Source: a virus
Reading direction: 5' to 3' (one strand)
Virus record (IMG/VR): IMGVR_UViG_3300009488_000008
Location: 1-41,109 of that record
DNA: 41,109 bases
Below the pieces are notes generated by a model, which did no database searches, was not told the origin of the DNA, and worked only from the letters and a program-made list of their open reading frames with translations. Within the stretch, counting starts at the first letter, position 1. The number at the start of each line of letters is the position of its first letter. Shown here piece after piece: positions 6,372 through 12,913 of this stretch. The position numbers were made by a program, and so were the translations under genes.

Positions 6372-7298
6372 CTAGCCGTGGTATTTCCCGGGCTTTGACT
6401 TCGTGCCTATGAGCTCGGCGTGAAGCCCCTCGAATGTTTTTTTATGGTCCTTGAATTCCAGGTACTGCTCGAGCTTGAATATGTCGGTCGGGTCGATCTG
6501 GGTCATCTTGGTCGGGCTGATCGGCCGGCAGAGGTGGTTGAAATTACACATGCCGCAGACGGTCGCGTCGAACGGCATCGGCTCCGGATACGTCCCGGCC
6601 GCGACGTGAGCATTGACTTTGTGGGCCATGGCCTGGTCGCGATCCCACAGCTCCTGTGAGAATAGCATCGGCAGGATCCTCGGCTTCTTCCCGAACGTGG
6701 CGATGATCAGCAGGCCCCCCGGGCTCTTGGAAAGAACGATCCCGACGTTCAACTGGCTCGTCATTTTCTTTATCCAGAATTTAGGGTGTCGATTGATGTC
6801 CTCGATGGTCTTGGTCGAATCCCAGTAATTTGGATTCGTGGTCTTGACCTCCACCGGAATCTCTCTGAGTTTGCTGAAAGGTTCGGGGAATGTCCTGTTC
6901 ATTGGAGAAGCGCCGTCGACCTTGCAGCTTATGTGGAGATCGCGGTATTTCTCCAGGCCCGGGTCATCTGTGCTGTATCGTCTCTGCGACTGAGTAATCT
7001 CGAATCCGATATCGCCGAGCCACTTCTTGACCTCCCATTCAATCCTGATTCCCTCGTCGACTCTCCATCTCCCGCGGAGGTCCATCGGCTGCCGGTCTCG
7101 CCAGTCTACGCGGCAATGGACCAGGTTCTTCGCGCAAGGATGGGAGATCTCTGAGGCCCAGTTGTTGAGCGAGTGGTCCCACGGATCCTTCGCCGGCCGC
7201 GCGGCGTCGAGCTTGGCGCTCATCTCGGCCGCGACTTCGTTCAACTGTGAATAGAGCAGTTCCTCCGGAGTCGCTTTGGTTTGTGTGGCTTCTTTCAT
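6372..7298 (-). CDS. Cas4-like / RecB-family nuclease with Fe-S cysteines, 308 aa
   Basis: A PD-(D/E)XK core is visible: Asp128 (KVDGA), Glu150 and Lys152 (PVEVKTTNPNYW) and a following SQLNVG helix with Gln182. Four cysteines, Cys55 (HPCAKN) and Cys248, Cys251 and Cys257 (CGMCNFNHLC), are placed as in Cas4/AddB-type enzymes that hold a 4Fe-4S cluster. It probably resects DNA ends to give single strands for the annealing protein encoded just upstream. The ATG overlaps the previous stop by four bases. The gene ends in TAG followed by an open coding-like frame. Confidence 0.85.
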   Translation of the reverse strand: MKEATQTKATPEELLYSQLNEVAAEMSAKLDAARPAKDPWDHSLNNWASEISHPCAKNLVHCRVDWRDRQPMDLRGRWRVDEGIRIEWEVKKWLGDIGFEITQSQRRYSTDDPGLEKYRDLHISCKVDGASPMNRTFPEPFSKLREIPVEVKTTNPNYWDSTKTIEDINRHPKFWIKKMTSQLNVGIVLSKSPGGLLIIATFGKKPRILPMLFSQELWDRDQAMAHKVNAHVAAGTYPEPMPFDATVCGMCNFNHLCRPISPTKMTQIDPTDIFKLEQYLEFKDHKKTFEGLHAELIGTKSKPGKYHG

Positions 7299-8353
7299 TC
7301 CTTCTCTCCTTCTTCCGGCTGGAAGCTGGAATCCTCCGAAGGATCCTCCATCTCTGCGGGTGACTTTTTCTCCTCCGGCTTCTCCTCTTTCGTCTTCTCC
7401 TTCTTCGGTGGCTCTTCTTTGTCTTCCTTCGAGATGTCCTGGATGGCTTCCTTCTCATCCTCGACGGGCACTTCTTCAATGACCTCGGCCTGGACGTCGA
7501 TCGTTTCCTCTCCCTTCTCCAGCTGCAGCAGGATCTCCTTTATGTTCGGCGCTTCGAGCTCATGCCGGAATCCGTAAACCGGGACGTACGCGACCACCTG
7601 GTCGCCCTTTTTCTTTGGCTCGACCTTGGAGACAGAGATGGCCGGATGGTCCTTCAGGATGTTCCTCTCCACGATGGTTTGAGCGATGCGGTCCGCGAAG
7701 CGCTGCCGCTGGGTGTGCTCCTCCATGCAGTCGAGAATGGCGGGGTCGGCGTAATTCACCCAGATCCCGAGCGGAGGCTCGACCTTGAAGAAGGCCCAGT
7801 CTCCCTCTCCCTTCGGCTCTTTTTCCTCGATCCCCAGCTTCGCGCAGTTCGGATGGAGAAGTTTGTCGGTCATCTGTCCATTCTTCCATTCCGCCTTCTT
7901 CATCTTGCTTTGAATGCCCTGCAGGAAATAGGTCTTGATGTTGTAGCAGAGCGTTTTGTCGATGGCGACGATATTCCCGATCAGGCTATACCCGATGCCA
8001 ACCTTCCGGATCCAGACGATCTCGATCATCTTGGTCTCATCGTTCCGCTCGATGTAGGGATTCGGTTGATCTCTTCCGTCCACGATGACCTTCTCCGGCG
8101 TCGCGAGGCTGACAGAGGCCACTTTGTTCAGCAACCGGTATCCGGTGCTCGAGATAGAGTAAGAGTTTTTGATCTTGTAGAGATGACCCAGCTTGTGGTA
8201 AAGGGTGAAGTATCCCCGGACTGGCTTGAGGATCTGTCCGTTTCTGACTTTTACATAAAGATCACAAAAATCGGTCTTTAAGACGACCTTTGTTTCTTCG
8301 GCCTTTTTGAGCGGCCCGGCCGGTGATTCTTTACGGCTTTTCTTTTCTTCCAC
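7295..8353 (-). CDS. Putative single-strand annealing recombinase (RecT-type role, by context), 352 aa
   Basis: GTG start at 8353 with GAGAGGAGGCCAAC upstream. Residues 20-260 form an alpha/beta domain (GYRLLNKVASVSLATPEKVI, EIVWIRKVGIGYSLIGNIVA, TLCYNIKTYFLQGIQSKMKK, QRFADRIAQTIVERN) that I do not match confidently to RecT, Erf or Red-beta. Residues 270-352 are a disordered, very acidic Glu/Lys/Pro tail, as in several phage annealing proteins. It is the largest early protein and lies beside the Cas4-like nuclease, the position where an annealase is expected. It could be a new annealase family or another DNA-binding protein. Confidence 0.45.
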   Translation of the reverse strand: MEEKKSRKESPAGPLKKAEETKVVLKTDFCDLYVKVRNGQILKPVRGYFTLYHKLGHLYKIKNSYSISSTGYRLLNKVASVSLATPEKVIVDGRDQPNPYIERNDETKMIEIVWIRKVGIGYSLIGNIVAIDKTLCYNIKTYFLQGIQSKMKKAEWKNGQMTDKLLHPNCAKLGIEEKEPKGEGDWAFFKVEPPLGIWVNYADPAILDCMEEHTQRQRFADRIAQTIVERNILKDHPAISVSKVEPKKKGDQVVAYVPVYGFRHELEAPNIKEILLQLEKGEETIDVQAEVIEEVPVEDEKEAIQDISKEDKEEPPKKEKTKEEKPEEKKSPAEMEDPSEDSSFQPEEGEKE

Positions 8354-8633
8354 GTTGGCCTCCTCTCAATTTTTCGCGGATCTCTGCGGGAGTGAGATTG
8401 AATTTGATGGATTCCCCGGAGTTTCCGGCGAGATCTTCTCTCCCGCGCTCCTCAGATATGCGGATGTTCTCGTCCCTCAGCTTCCGGTTGAGCGCCTTCT
8501 TCCGCTCGGTGACCAGGCGAATCTTGACTCCACTTTGAAATTCCTGTAGGCTTCTATTAACCGTTTGTTTGTTCGCGCAGACAATGGTCGACCCGGCTTC
8601 TTCGGGGGTCGGGTTTTTCTTTTTCTCAGCCAT
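8331..8633 (-). CDS. Hypothetical early protein, 100 aa
   Basis: ATG 8633 has AAAGGAGGGACG just upstream, so the product starts MAEKKKNPTPEEAGS. A longer open frame to 8756 and a different frame at 8477-8800 are shadows. The protein is basic and helical (KKALNRKLRDENIRISEERG), with a possible short coiled coil. It overlaps the next gene by 23 bases. No function recognised. Confidence 0.6.
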   Translation of the reverse strand: MAEKKKNPTPEEAGSTIVCANKQTVNRSLQEFQSGVKIRLVTERKKALNRKLRDENIRISEERGREDLAGNSGESIKFNLTPAEIREKLRGGQRGRKEKP

Positions 8634-9129
8634 CGTCCCTCCTTTGCTCCTGCGATTCCCGGCGGACCAGACATTTGTTTCCCGGCTTGTCGGTCTCGAT
8701 CCCCTCGGGCCTTGTGCAGCACGGAGCGCCTGTCTTGATTCTTTCCGGATCCGCAAAGTGGCATCCGACGCAGTTCGCGACCTGGAATTCCGCCAGCCAT
8801 CTCTCGTCCTTCTTCTTTGCCAGCCAGGCCTTTATGTCTTCCTCTTTGATCTCGAGCTTACTGTCCGCACCCGCAATGAAATCCCACTTGAAGTCCTGGT
8901 AAAAGTCGTTCGCGTCTCGTTCTCCCACACAGTCATGAAGGATCGAAAGCGCCGCGTCCGCGGGTCCCGAGCCGCCGTATCCCCACTGGAATCCGTTCGG
9001 GCTGTGCCGGCAGATGTGCATCAGGATGTGCTTTATTCCCTTTGGAGTGGATACCCAAACGATTTGACTGCCAGGACCTGTGTTGTAGCCGGAATAGATT
9101 TTCCCCGTTTTTGTTGTTGCTTCATTCAT
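8626..9129 (-). CDS. DUF6166-like early protein, 167 aa
   Basis: The segment HSPNGFQWGYGGSGPADAAL (residues 43-62), followed by SILHDCVGERDANDFYQDFK, matches the short domain I know as DUF6166 in phage and plasmid proteins of unknown function. After residue 115 four to five cysteines (VGCHF, PCCTR, NKCLV) may bind metal. It is the first gene after a 220-base non-coding stretch and is preceded by GAGAGGTGAAAG. Confidence 0.7.
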   Translation of the reverse strand: MNEATTKTGKIYSGYNTGPGSQIVWVSTPKGIKHILMHICRHSPNGFQWGYGGSGPADAALSILHDCVGERDANDFYQDFKWDFIAGADSKLEIKEEDIKAWLAKKKDERWLAEFQVANCVGCHFADPERIKTGAPCCTRPEGIETDKPGNKCLVRRESQEQRRDDG

Positions 9130-9143
9130 CTTTCACCTCTCGT

Positions 9144-9224
9144 TTAAAATTCCCTTGCCCTGCATCCAGGAAGAGGGGTTCCGATGACCCTCTCCTCGCA
9201 GATACAACAAAAAGCCTGTCTCAA
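9144..9224 (-). CDS. Possible tiny Cys-rich ORF, 26 aa
   Basis: A TTG codon at 9224 opens a short frame reading MRQAFCCICEERVIGTPLPG then CRAREF. The CxxC and GC-R-A-R-E pattern looks like a minimal zinc knuckle. The ribosome site is weak (a perfect AGGAGGTGAT lies about 20 bases upstream), so this may be chance or a remnant. Confidence 0.2.
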   Translation of the reverse strand: MRQAFCCICEERVIGTPLPGCRAREF

Positions 9225-9297
9225 CTTTTTCCGTGGGAGCTATCACCTCCTCTCGTTTTGGATTTATTCTGCTAAAAATCATCAAAAATATTTCCTT

Positions 9298-9314
9298 TAG
9301 ACTTCGAAAGTCTA
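9298..9314. promoter_or_regulatory. 17-bp palindrome in the early intergenic region
   Basis: TAGACTTCGAAAGTCTA is a perfect 7-bp inverted repeat around CGA. A degenerate half copy (TAGACCCTCGAAA) lies about 20 bases to the right. It sits in the roughly 220-base gap between the CII-like gene and the DUF6166 gene. It lacks a U-run, so a protein operator is likelier than a terminator. Confidence 0.45.
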
Positions 9315-9356
9315 ATTTCTTCTCGATTTTTAGACCCTCGAAATCGTATGATTTTT

Positions 9357-9698
9357 TTATTCATCTTTTTTTAATTCAGTGGCAGACAACATGATCTTCG
9401 CTATCTGGATTACAGTCTCGGCGGTTTTTTTGTTTTTGATTTTATTGAGTAGCGTATATCCACAGGGGTCAGTGAAATATTCAAGAAGTTCCAGGTCTTC
9501 GGTTGCCCTCACTAAATCTGAAAACCTATCGATGGGAAAAGGCTTTTCCCCTCTTATCCAACGATATAGAGAGTCTATATGAACCCCCATTTTTTCGGCA
9601 CAGACATCTACTCGATATTTTTTCTTAATAACAAAATTTAAATAGAGTAGATTTTGAAACGTAAATTTATTAGTGTTTTTTAGATTGTTATTAGCCAT
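9357..9698 (-). CDS. CII-like phage regulatory protein, 113 aa
   Basis: Residues 30-80 hold a helix-turn-helix of the phage CII/CP76 type (EKMGVHIDSLYRWIRGEKPF then DRFSDLVRATEDLELLEYF). Such proteins bind as oligomers near early promoters and influence the choice between lysis and lysogeny. It is the third gene after the divergent switch, following Cro-like and excisionase genes, a typical place for a CII analogue. The gene is A+T-rich like the rest of the switch. Confidence 0.65.
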   Translation of the reverse strand: MANNNLKNTNKFTFQNLLYLNFVIKKKYRVDVCAEKMGVHIDSLYRWIRGEKPFPIDRFSDLVRATEDLELLEYFTDPCGYTLLNKIKNKKTAETVIQIAKIMLSATELKKDE

Positions 9699-9738
9699 TT
9701 AAGACCTTATATTCGAAGTGAGGAAAACGATGAAGATC

Positions 9739-9930
9739 TTATGCACTAAACGGCTCCCGAAGTGTATTCGCATTCGCATTCAAGAGCTTGACGACTTGCT
9801 CTCTGGGGATGATCCACTTTTCGCCCACGAACGAAGCGATGATGGTTCTGTCCTGGATATAAGACATGATCGTCCGTTTATGGCAACGGAGAATCTTCGC
9901 GGCTTCCTGGACAGTAAAGAATTCTGTCAT
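9739..9930 (-). CDS. Excisionase-like HTH protein, 63 aa
   Basis: The whole protein is one MerR/HTH_17-type winged helix: FTVQEAAKILRCHKRTIMSY, then GEKWIIPREQVVKLL, the form of phage excisionase and helix-turn-helix control proteins. It should bend attachment-site DNA and steer the tyrosine integrase toward excision. Its ATG overlaps the stop of the Cro-like gene by four bases, so it is made early in lytic growth. Confidence 0.8.
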   Translation of the reverse strand: MTEFFTVQEAAKILRCHKRTIMSYIQDRTIIASFVGEKWIIPREQVVKLLNANANTLREPFSA

Positions 9931-10136
9931 TGGATCAGAATCTCCAGAGGGATACCTGTTTCCCTATGGATTTTTAATGCAAGTTTTTTCCCGAATCCTC
10001 TTCTTCCAGTAAAGTAATGCGAAATAAGAGACTCAGATATTCCAAATAGATTCGCTAATTTCTTATTTGTGAGATGTTTATTTTTTTTAAATTCTTCCAA
10101 AGTTTTATATTTTGGTTTTTGTCTTGATAAATACAT
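9927..10136 (-). CDS. Cro-like XRE-family regulator, 69 aa
   Basis: Residues 20-60 form an XRE helix-turn-helix (LTNKKLANLFGISESLISHY), the fold of Cro. ATG 10136 is chosen because the sigma70 promoter at 10146-10174 predicts an mRNA start about three bases before it. An upstream ATG at 10223 or 10166 would lie in or before the promoter and cannot be transcribed from it. The message would be nearly leaderless. The protein probably represses the divergent repressor promoter by binding the shared operators. Confidence 0.75.
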   Translation of the reverse strand: MYLSRQKPKYKTLEEFKKNKHLTNKKLANLFGISESLISHYFTGRRGFGKKLALKIHRETGIPLEILIQ

Positions 10137-10145
10137 AGCGTAGTT

Positions 10146-10174
10146 AAAATAATGAAATAAGTACATTTTGTCAA
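10146..10174 (-). promoter_or_regulatory. Early (Cro-side) sigma70 promoter
   Basis: On the minus strand a perfect TTGACA (10174-10169), a 17-base spacer and TATTTT (10151-10146) make a strong promoter. Transcription should begin near 10139, about three bases before the ATG of the Cro-like gene. The -35 box lies inside the left operator-like repeat. Confidence 0.7.
10157..10174. promoter_or_regulatory. Operator-like repeat, left copy
   Basis: ATAAGTACATTTTGTCAA is repeated with one mismatch at 10271-10288. It contains an ACA-TTT-TGT dyad and overlaps the -35 box of the Cro-side promoter, so a bound repressor would block it. Confidence 0.6.
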
Positions 10175-10232
10175 GTGGTTTTTTTAAAATAATACAATTT
10201 ATTTTTAATCCTATTTGACTCAAAAAAAATGG

Positions 10233-10260
10233 TTGACAATGAAAATAAAAAATCTATTAT
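10233..10260 (+). promoter_or_regulatory. Repressor-side sigma70 promoter
   Basis: TTGACA (10233-10238), a 16-base spacer and TATTAT (10255-10260) face the repressor gene. Transcription would start near 10267, giving a leader of about 26 bases that contains the right operator-like repeat and no ribosome site at normal spacing. Confidence 0.65.
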
Positions 10261-10270
10261 TAGAGGAAGA

Positions 10271-10288
10271 ATAAATACATTTTGTCAA
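10271..10288. promoter_or_regulatory. Operator-like repeat, right copy
   Basis: ATAAATACATTTTGTCAA matches the left copy except for one base. It sits between the predicted start of repressor transcription and the repressor ATG, where protein binding could block repressor synthesis. Confidence 0.6.
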
Positions 10289-10292
10289 TTTT

Positions 10293-10649
10293 ATGAGTCC
10301 TAAAACGACTAAAATAATTACGGAACAATCCGATGTAGAAGTAGTCTGCAATAAGATAAAAAAACTTCTAAAACAAAAGGGGCTAACCTATGAATCCTTT
10401 GCCCAGGAATATTTCCATAAAACCGAAGGATGGTTTAGCCACATAATGAATAAAAAAAGAAGATTTACTGTCGATGTATTGCTTGAAATTGCGGAAAAAT
10501 TAGATGTAGATCCAACTTCTTTACTCCCAGGTAAAGACTCTCCTAAAACTCTTGATGAATATATTGATTTAAGGATCGATAAAAAGTTAGAAGAATTGAA
10601 ACAATTTATGGAAAAATTAATCAATAAAAAATTAACAAAAAATAAATAG
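10293..10649 (+). CDS. XRE-family lysogeny repressor (CI-like), 118 aa
   Basis: Residues 15-75 form an XRE helix-turn-helix (LLKQKGLTYESFAQEYFHKT, then a RFTVDVLLEIAEKLDVD recognition region). Residues 85-118 form a basic helix likely to be a short coiled coil for dimerisation. There is no S24 autopeptidase domain, so it is not induced by RecA-driven self-cleavage like lambda CI. ATG 10293 has no ribosome site at normal spacing, consistent with low-level synthesis. It is divergent from the Cro-like gene, the standard geometry of a genetic switch. Confidence 0.75.
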   Translation: MSPKTTKIITEQSDVEVVCNKIKKLLKQKGLTYESFAQEYFHKTEGWFSHIMNKKRRFTVDVLLEIAEKLDVDPTSLLPGKDSPKTLDEYIDLRIDKKLEELKQFMEKLINKKLTKNK

Positions 10650-10658
10650 GGGGTTTAA

Positions 10659-11117
10659 ATGAAAAGCAAGATTTTGATTTTGGGATTGATTTGCTTATTT
10701 ATGTTTGCTTGCTTTGGAGAGGAGAAATCTTCGCCTCCACAGAAGCTAACCCAAGAGAAGCCGACGCTTCTTACAAGTTCGTCTTTGCGGATTGGGGTAT
10801 GGGATTTGACAGAAGATAATCCCATTCATACAGGGGCGGAAATTTGGATTAGAGGCGTAGGTTCAAAGTATCTTAAAAGAGCTCCGTTCGTGGTGGGAAA
10901 GTTTTCTGTCGGAGTGAAGCAAGAAATTTTCTTTTACCCCGAGTCGAGAGAAGGGAAAGAGCTAATGTTTACCTTCATGATGACAGAAGATATGAATCCT
11001 AATGGAAGTGTTCGAGATACTCTCTGGATTTCATTTTACGATGAAGAAGTCGAAGTCTCTGGACAACCGATCACAGCAACAATAGGAAAACCAGAATTGA
11101 AATTTAAGAGAAAATAA
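10659..11117 (+). CDS. Predicted lipoprotein expressed with the repressor, 152 aa
   Basis: The first 18 residues are a lipoprotein signal peptide (MKSKILILGLICLFMFAC) with lipobox MFAC and Cys18 as lipidation site. The mature protein has a short polar linker, then predicted beta strands (IGVWDLTEDNPIHTGAEIWI onward) that suggest a small beta-sandwich. The gene follows the repressor by nine bases with AGGGGG as ribosome site, so it would be made in lysogens. Prophage-encoded envelope lipoproteins often block superinfection; that role here is an inference from position. The fold itself is not recognised. Confidence 0.75.
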   Translation: MKSKILILGLICLFMFACFGEEKSSPPQKLTQEKPTLLTSSSLRIGVWDLTEDNPIHTGAEIWIRGVGSKYLKRAPFVVGKFSVGVKQEIFFYPESREGKELMFTFMMTEDMNPNGSVRDTLWISFYDEEVEVSGQPITATIGKPELKFKRK

Positions 11118-11126
11118 AAATCGGCA

Positions 11127-12149
11127 ATGGGATTGATTCGTAGGGGTCGTCATTGGTGGCTCGATATCAGAATTCGGGGAAAGCGGATCCGTCGATCCTT
11201 GCATACCGCACATAAAACGATCGCCCTGGCTCGATATGGAGAAAAGAAGGAGGAGCTCGAGTCCGAGCTCGGCGGGGGGGAAATCCGCTTCTCCGACTTC
11301 TGTGACAAGTATCTCGAATGGGCCTGGTCCTCAAAGCCTGCCTCGGCACTCCGGGAACAACAGAGGTTAAGGAAAATCCAGGATTTCTTTCAGGGCCTGG
11401 AAATTGTCTATCTCGATGACATTACTTCTTATCACATAGAACAGCTCAAAGCTCATCTGAAAAAACAGGGTCTATCTAAGGCCACGATCAACCGCTATCT
11501 TCAAATCCTGAGAGGGCTGTTCTATAAGGCGATCGATTGGGAGGTCTATAATAAACCCAATCCCCTGAAGAAAATCCGCTTTTATCGCGAGGAGAGCCCC
11601 GTAGAGAGCCTTTCTCCCGAAGATATGCAGAAGATACTGTATGCTGCCAGGGCAATCTCAGAGAAGCCGGGCAGCAAACTCCAGGCATTATTCCATGATC
11701 TTGTGATGTTTGCCCTTAATACCGGGATGAGGAAGTCTGAGATATTGAACCTTACATGGGATGGCGTAAAAGGGGACACCGTATCCATAAGAGGCAAAGG
11801 AGAGAGGGGGCGAACTGTTCCTCTGAATCTCCGAGCAAAAGCGATCATCATTCGGCAACCCCGGAAGGACTCATATATCTTCGATATCCCGAATCGCCAT
11901 CAACCAGATCTATTCAGGCGAACAATCATAAGGATAAGGAAGGAGACGGGGATCAATTTCCATTTCCACTTGCTTAGGCATTACTTCGTTTCTGTGCTCC
12001 TGGAGAAGGGCGTTGACATCACGACCATAGGAGATATAGTTGGACACAGCCGGAAGATGACCTCTCTCCTTTATAGTCATACTAATAAGGAAAGGAAGAG
12101 AAAGGCCGTAAAATTACTTGACCTCGCAGGAGAAGAGGAATATTATTAG
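11127..12149 (+). CDS. int: Phage tyrosine integrase, 340 aa
   Basis: The arm-binding N terminus (residues 1-48), core-binding SAM-like domain (about 52-145) and catalytic domain are in the usual order and length. Catalytic residues are Arg202 (TGMRKSE), Lys224 (RGKGERGR), His281 and Arg284 (HLLRH), His307 (GHS) and the nucleophile Tyr316 (YSHT). It catalyses recombination between the attP core at 12631-12677 and a tRNA-Phe gene. It starts ten bases after the lipoprotein gene. It is more G+C-rich than its A+T-rich neighbours. The stop is TAG, followed in frame by the next ATG. Confidence 0.95.
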   Translation: MGLIRRGRHWWLDIRIRGKRIRRSLHTAHKTIALARYGEKKEELESELGGGEIRFSDFCDKYLEWAWSSKPASALREQQRLRKIQDFFQGLEIVYLDDITSYHIEQLKAHLKKQGLSKATINRYLQILRGLFYKAIDWEVYNKPNPLKKIRFYREESPVESLSPEDMQKILYAARAISEKPGSKLQALFHDLVMFALNTGMRKSEILNLTWDGVKGDTVSIRGKGERGRTVPLNLRAKAIIIRQPRKDSYIFDIPNRHQPDLFRRTIIRIRKETGINFHFHLLRHYFVSVLLEKGVDITTIGDIVGHSRKMTSLLYSHTNKERKRKAVKLLDLAGEEEYY

Positions 12150-12152
12150 GGC

Positions 12153-12404
12153 ATGAGAGAAGATAAAGCGAACGACAAACTGCTTGAAGGATTGTTTGAT
12201 TATGGGTTTTCAATTTTCCTGGTTTTACACATGCTAAGATATAGCAAAGAAAACAATATTAAAATTCCTGAAATTATCAAAATATTATCAGATGGAAAAA
12301 TTCCCGTAAAATATGCGTCATATATATCATTTAGCGGATATAATTCTTTCAAAAATATGATTAATCTATGTCAAGATTTTCCCATAGAAACTACGAGCGA
12401 ATAG
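12153..12404 (+). CDS. Hypothetical protein after integrase, 83 aa
   Basis: Starts three bases after the integrase stop and in the same frame, with the ribosome site (GGAGAAGAGG) inside the integrase end. The product is helical with a central aromatic stretch (KYASYISFSGYNSF) and is A+T-rich in DNA. No domain recognised. It may help integration or lysogeny because it is co-transcribed. Confidence 0.55.
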   Translation: MREDKANDKLLEGLFDYGFSIFLVLHMLRYSKENNIKIPEIIKILSDGKIPVKYASYISFSGYNSFKNMINLCQDFPIETTSE

Positions 12405-12433
12405 GAGTATGATTAAAATTAGAGGAAAATAAG

Positions 12434-12577
12434 ATGTATTATTTTATTGCTCTGTTGACTTATTTAGTAACGCTTGATTATATTCAAGGTGGAAATTTAG
12501 GAGCATCCTTAGGGCTTACAACCAAAGAAGCCGCTAATGCCCTTTATGAAGCCCTCGGAAGAAAAGACACAAATTAG
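12434..12577 (+). CDS. Small hydrophobic-leader ORF, 47 aa
   Basis: ATG 12434 has AGAGGAAAATA upstream. The peptide begins MYYFIALLTYLVTLDYIQGG, a hydrophobic helix, then GLTTKEAANALYEALG, a short helix-turn motif. It ends 54 bases before the attP core. No family recognised; it could be a small membrane peptide. Confidence 0.45.
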   Translation: MYYFIALLTYLVTLDYIQGGNLGASLGLTTKEAANALYEALGRKDTN

Positions 12578-12630
12578 GACACCCGTCCGAGATATCTTTA
12601 CTTGTTTTCTCTGATAACTTTCAAAATCTA

Positions 12631-12677
12631 AGAGACTGAAAATCTCTGCGTCGGCGGTTCGATTCCGTCCCTCGCCA
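12631..12677 (+). other. attP: attP core: 3' half of tRNA-Phe(GAA)
   Basis: The 47 bases fold as the 3' part of a tRNA: anticodon stem AGAGA/TCTCT around loop CTGAAAA (anticodon GAA, Phe), a five-base variable loop, T arm GGCGG-TTCGATT-CCGTC, acceptor strand CCTCGCC and discriminator A. No D arm or 5' acceptor strand (GGCGAGG) lies upstream, so this is not a functional tRNA. It is the core an integrase uses to enter the 3' end of a host tRNA gene while restoring it. Confidence 0.88.
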
Positions 12678-12715
12678 TCCCAACAAACCCCTGGAAACAA
12701 AGATTCGCAAGGGTG

Positions 12716-12842
12716 TATTCTGCTATATTCTGGTGCATTCTACCATGCTATTTTTGGTCACAAAATGGACACACTGGATATGAGTAAGTGGTTATTCTGG
12801 ATTGAATATGTGGAAAATCGGATGGTCACAAAATGGTCACAT
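12716..12842. repeat. Integrase arm-type repeats beside attP
   Basis: TGGTCACAAAATGG occurs at 12755-12768 and 12823-12836, each followed by a second CAC half (TGGACAC, TGGTCAC) 11 bases on. TATTCTG occurs at 12716, 12726 and 12793, the first two exactly ten bases apart. Such helically phased repeats to one side of a core are typical of arm-type integrase or excisionase sites. This fills the only gene-free stretch longer than 300 bases (12578-12913). Confidence 0.6.
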
Positions 12843-12854
12843 CATCAAAGGGAA

Positions 12855-12883
12855 TTGACTTTTTCGGGCAATTCATTTATCAT
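12855..12883 (+). promoter_or_regulatory. Sigma70 promoter of the second lipoprotein gene
   Basis: TTGACT (12855-12860), a 17-base spacer and TATCAT (12878-12883) lie just upstream of the lipoprotein gene, whose ribosome site AGAGG follows. It gives the gene an independent start outside the early and late operons. Confidence 0.6.
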
Positions 12884-12913
12884 TATATCTCAACCAGCAA
12901 GAGGTAAATAAAA

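Noticed and set aside
7562-8281. Plus-strand ORF of 239 codons
   Set aside because: Antisense shadow of the putative annealing protein gene with poor starts and no domain.
9927-10223. Long form of the Cro-like gene
   Set aside because: Its first codons lie upstream of and within the promoter that should transcribe it.
12147-12404. Integrase readthrough of TAG into the following in-frame gene
   Set aside because: Frame match has a one-in-three chance, and the next ATG has its own ribosome site three bases on.
12590-12680. Functional tRNA-Phe gene
   Set aside because: Only the 3' half is present; D arm and 5' acceptor strand are missing.
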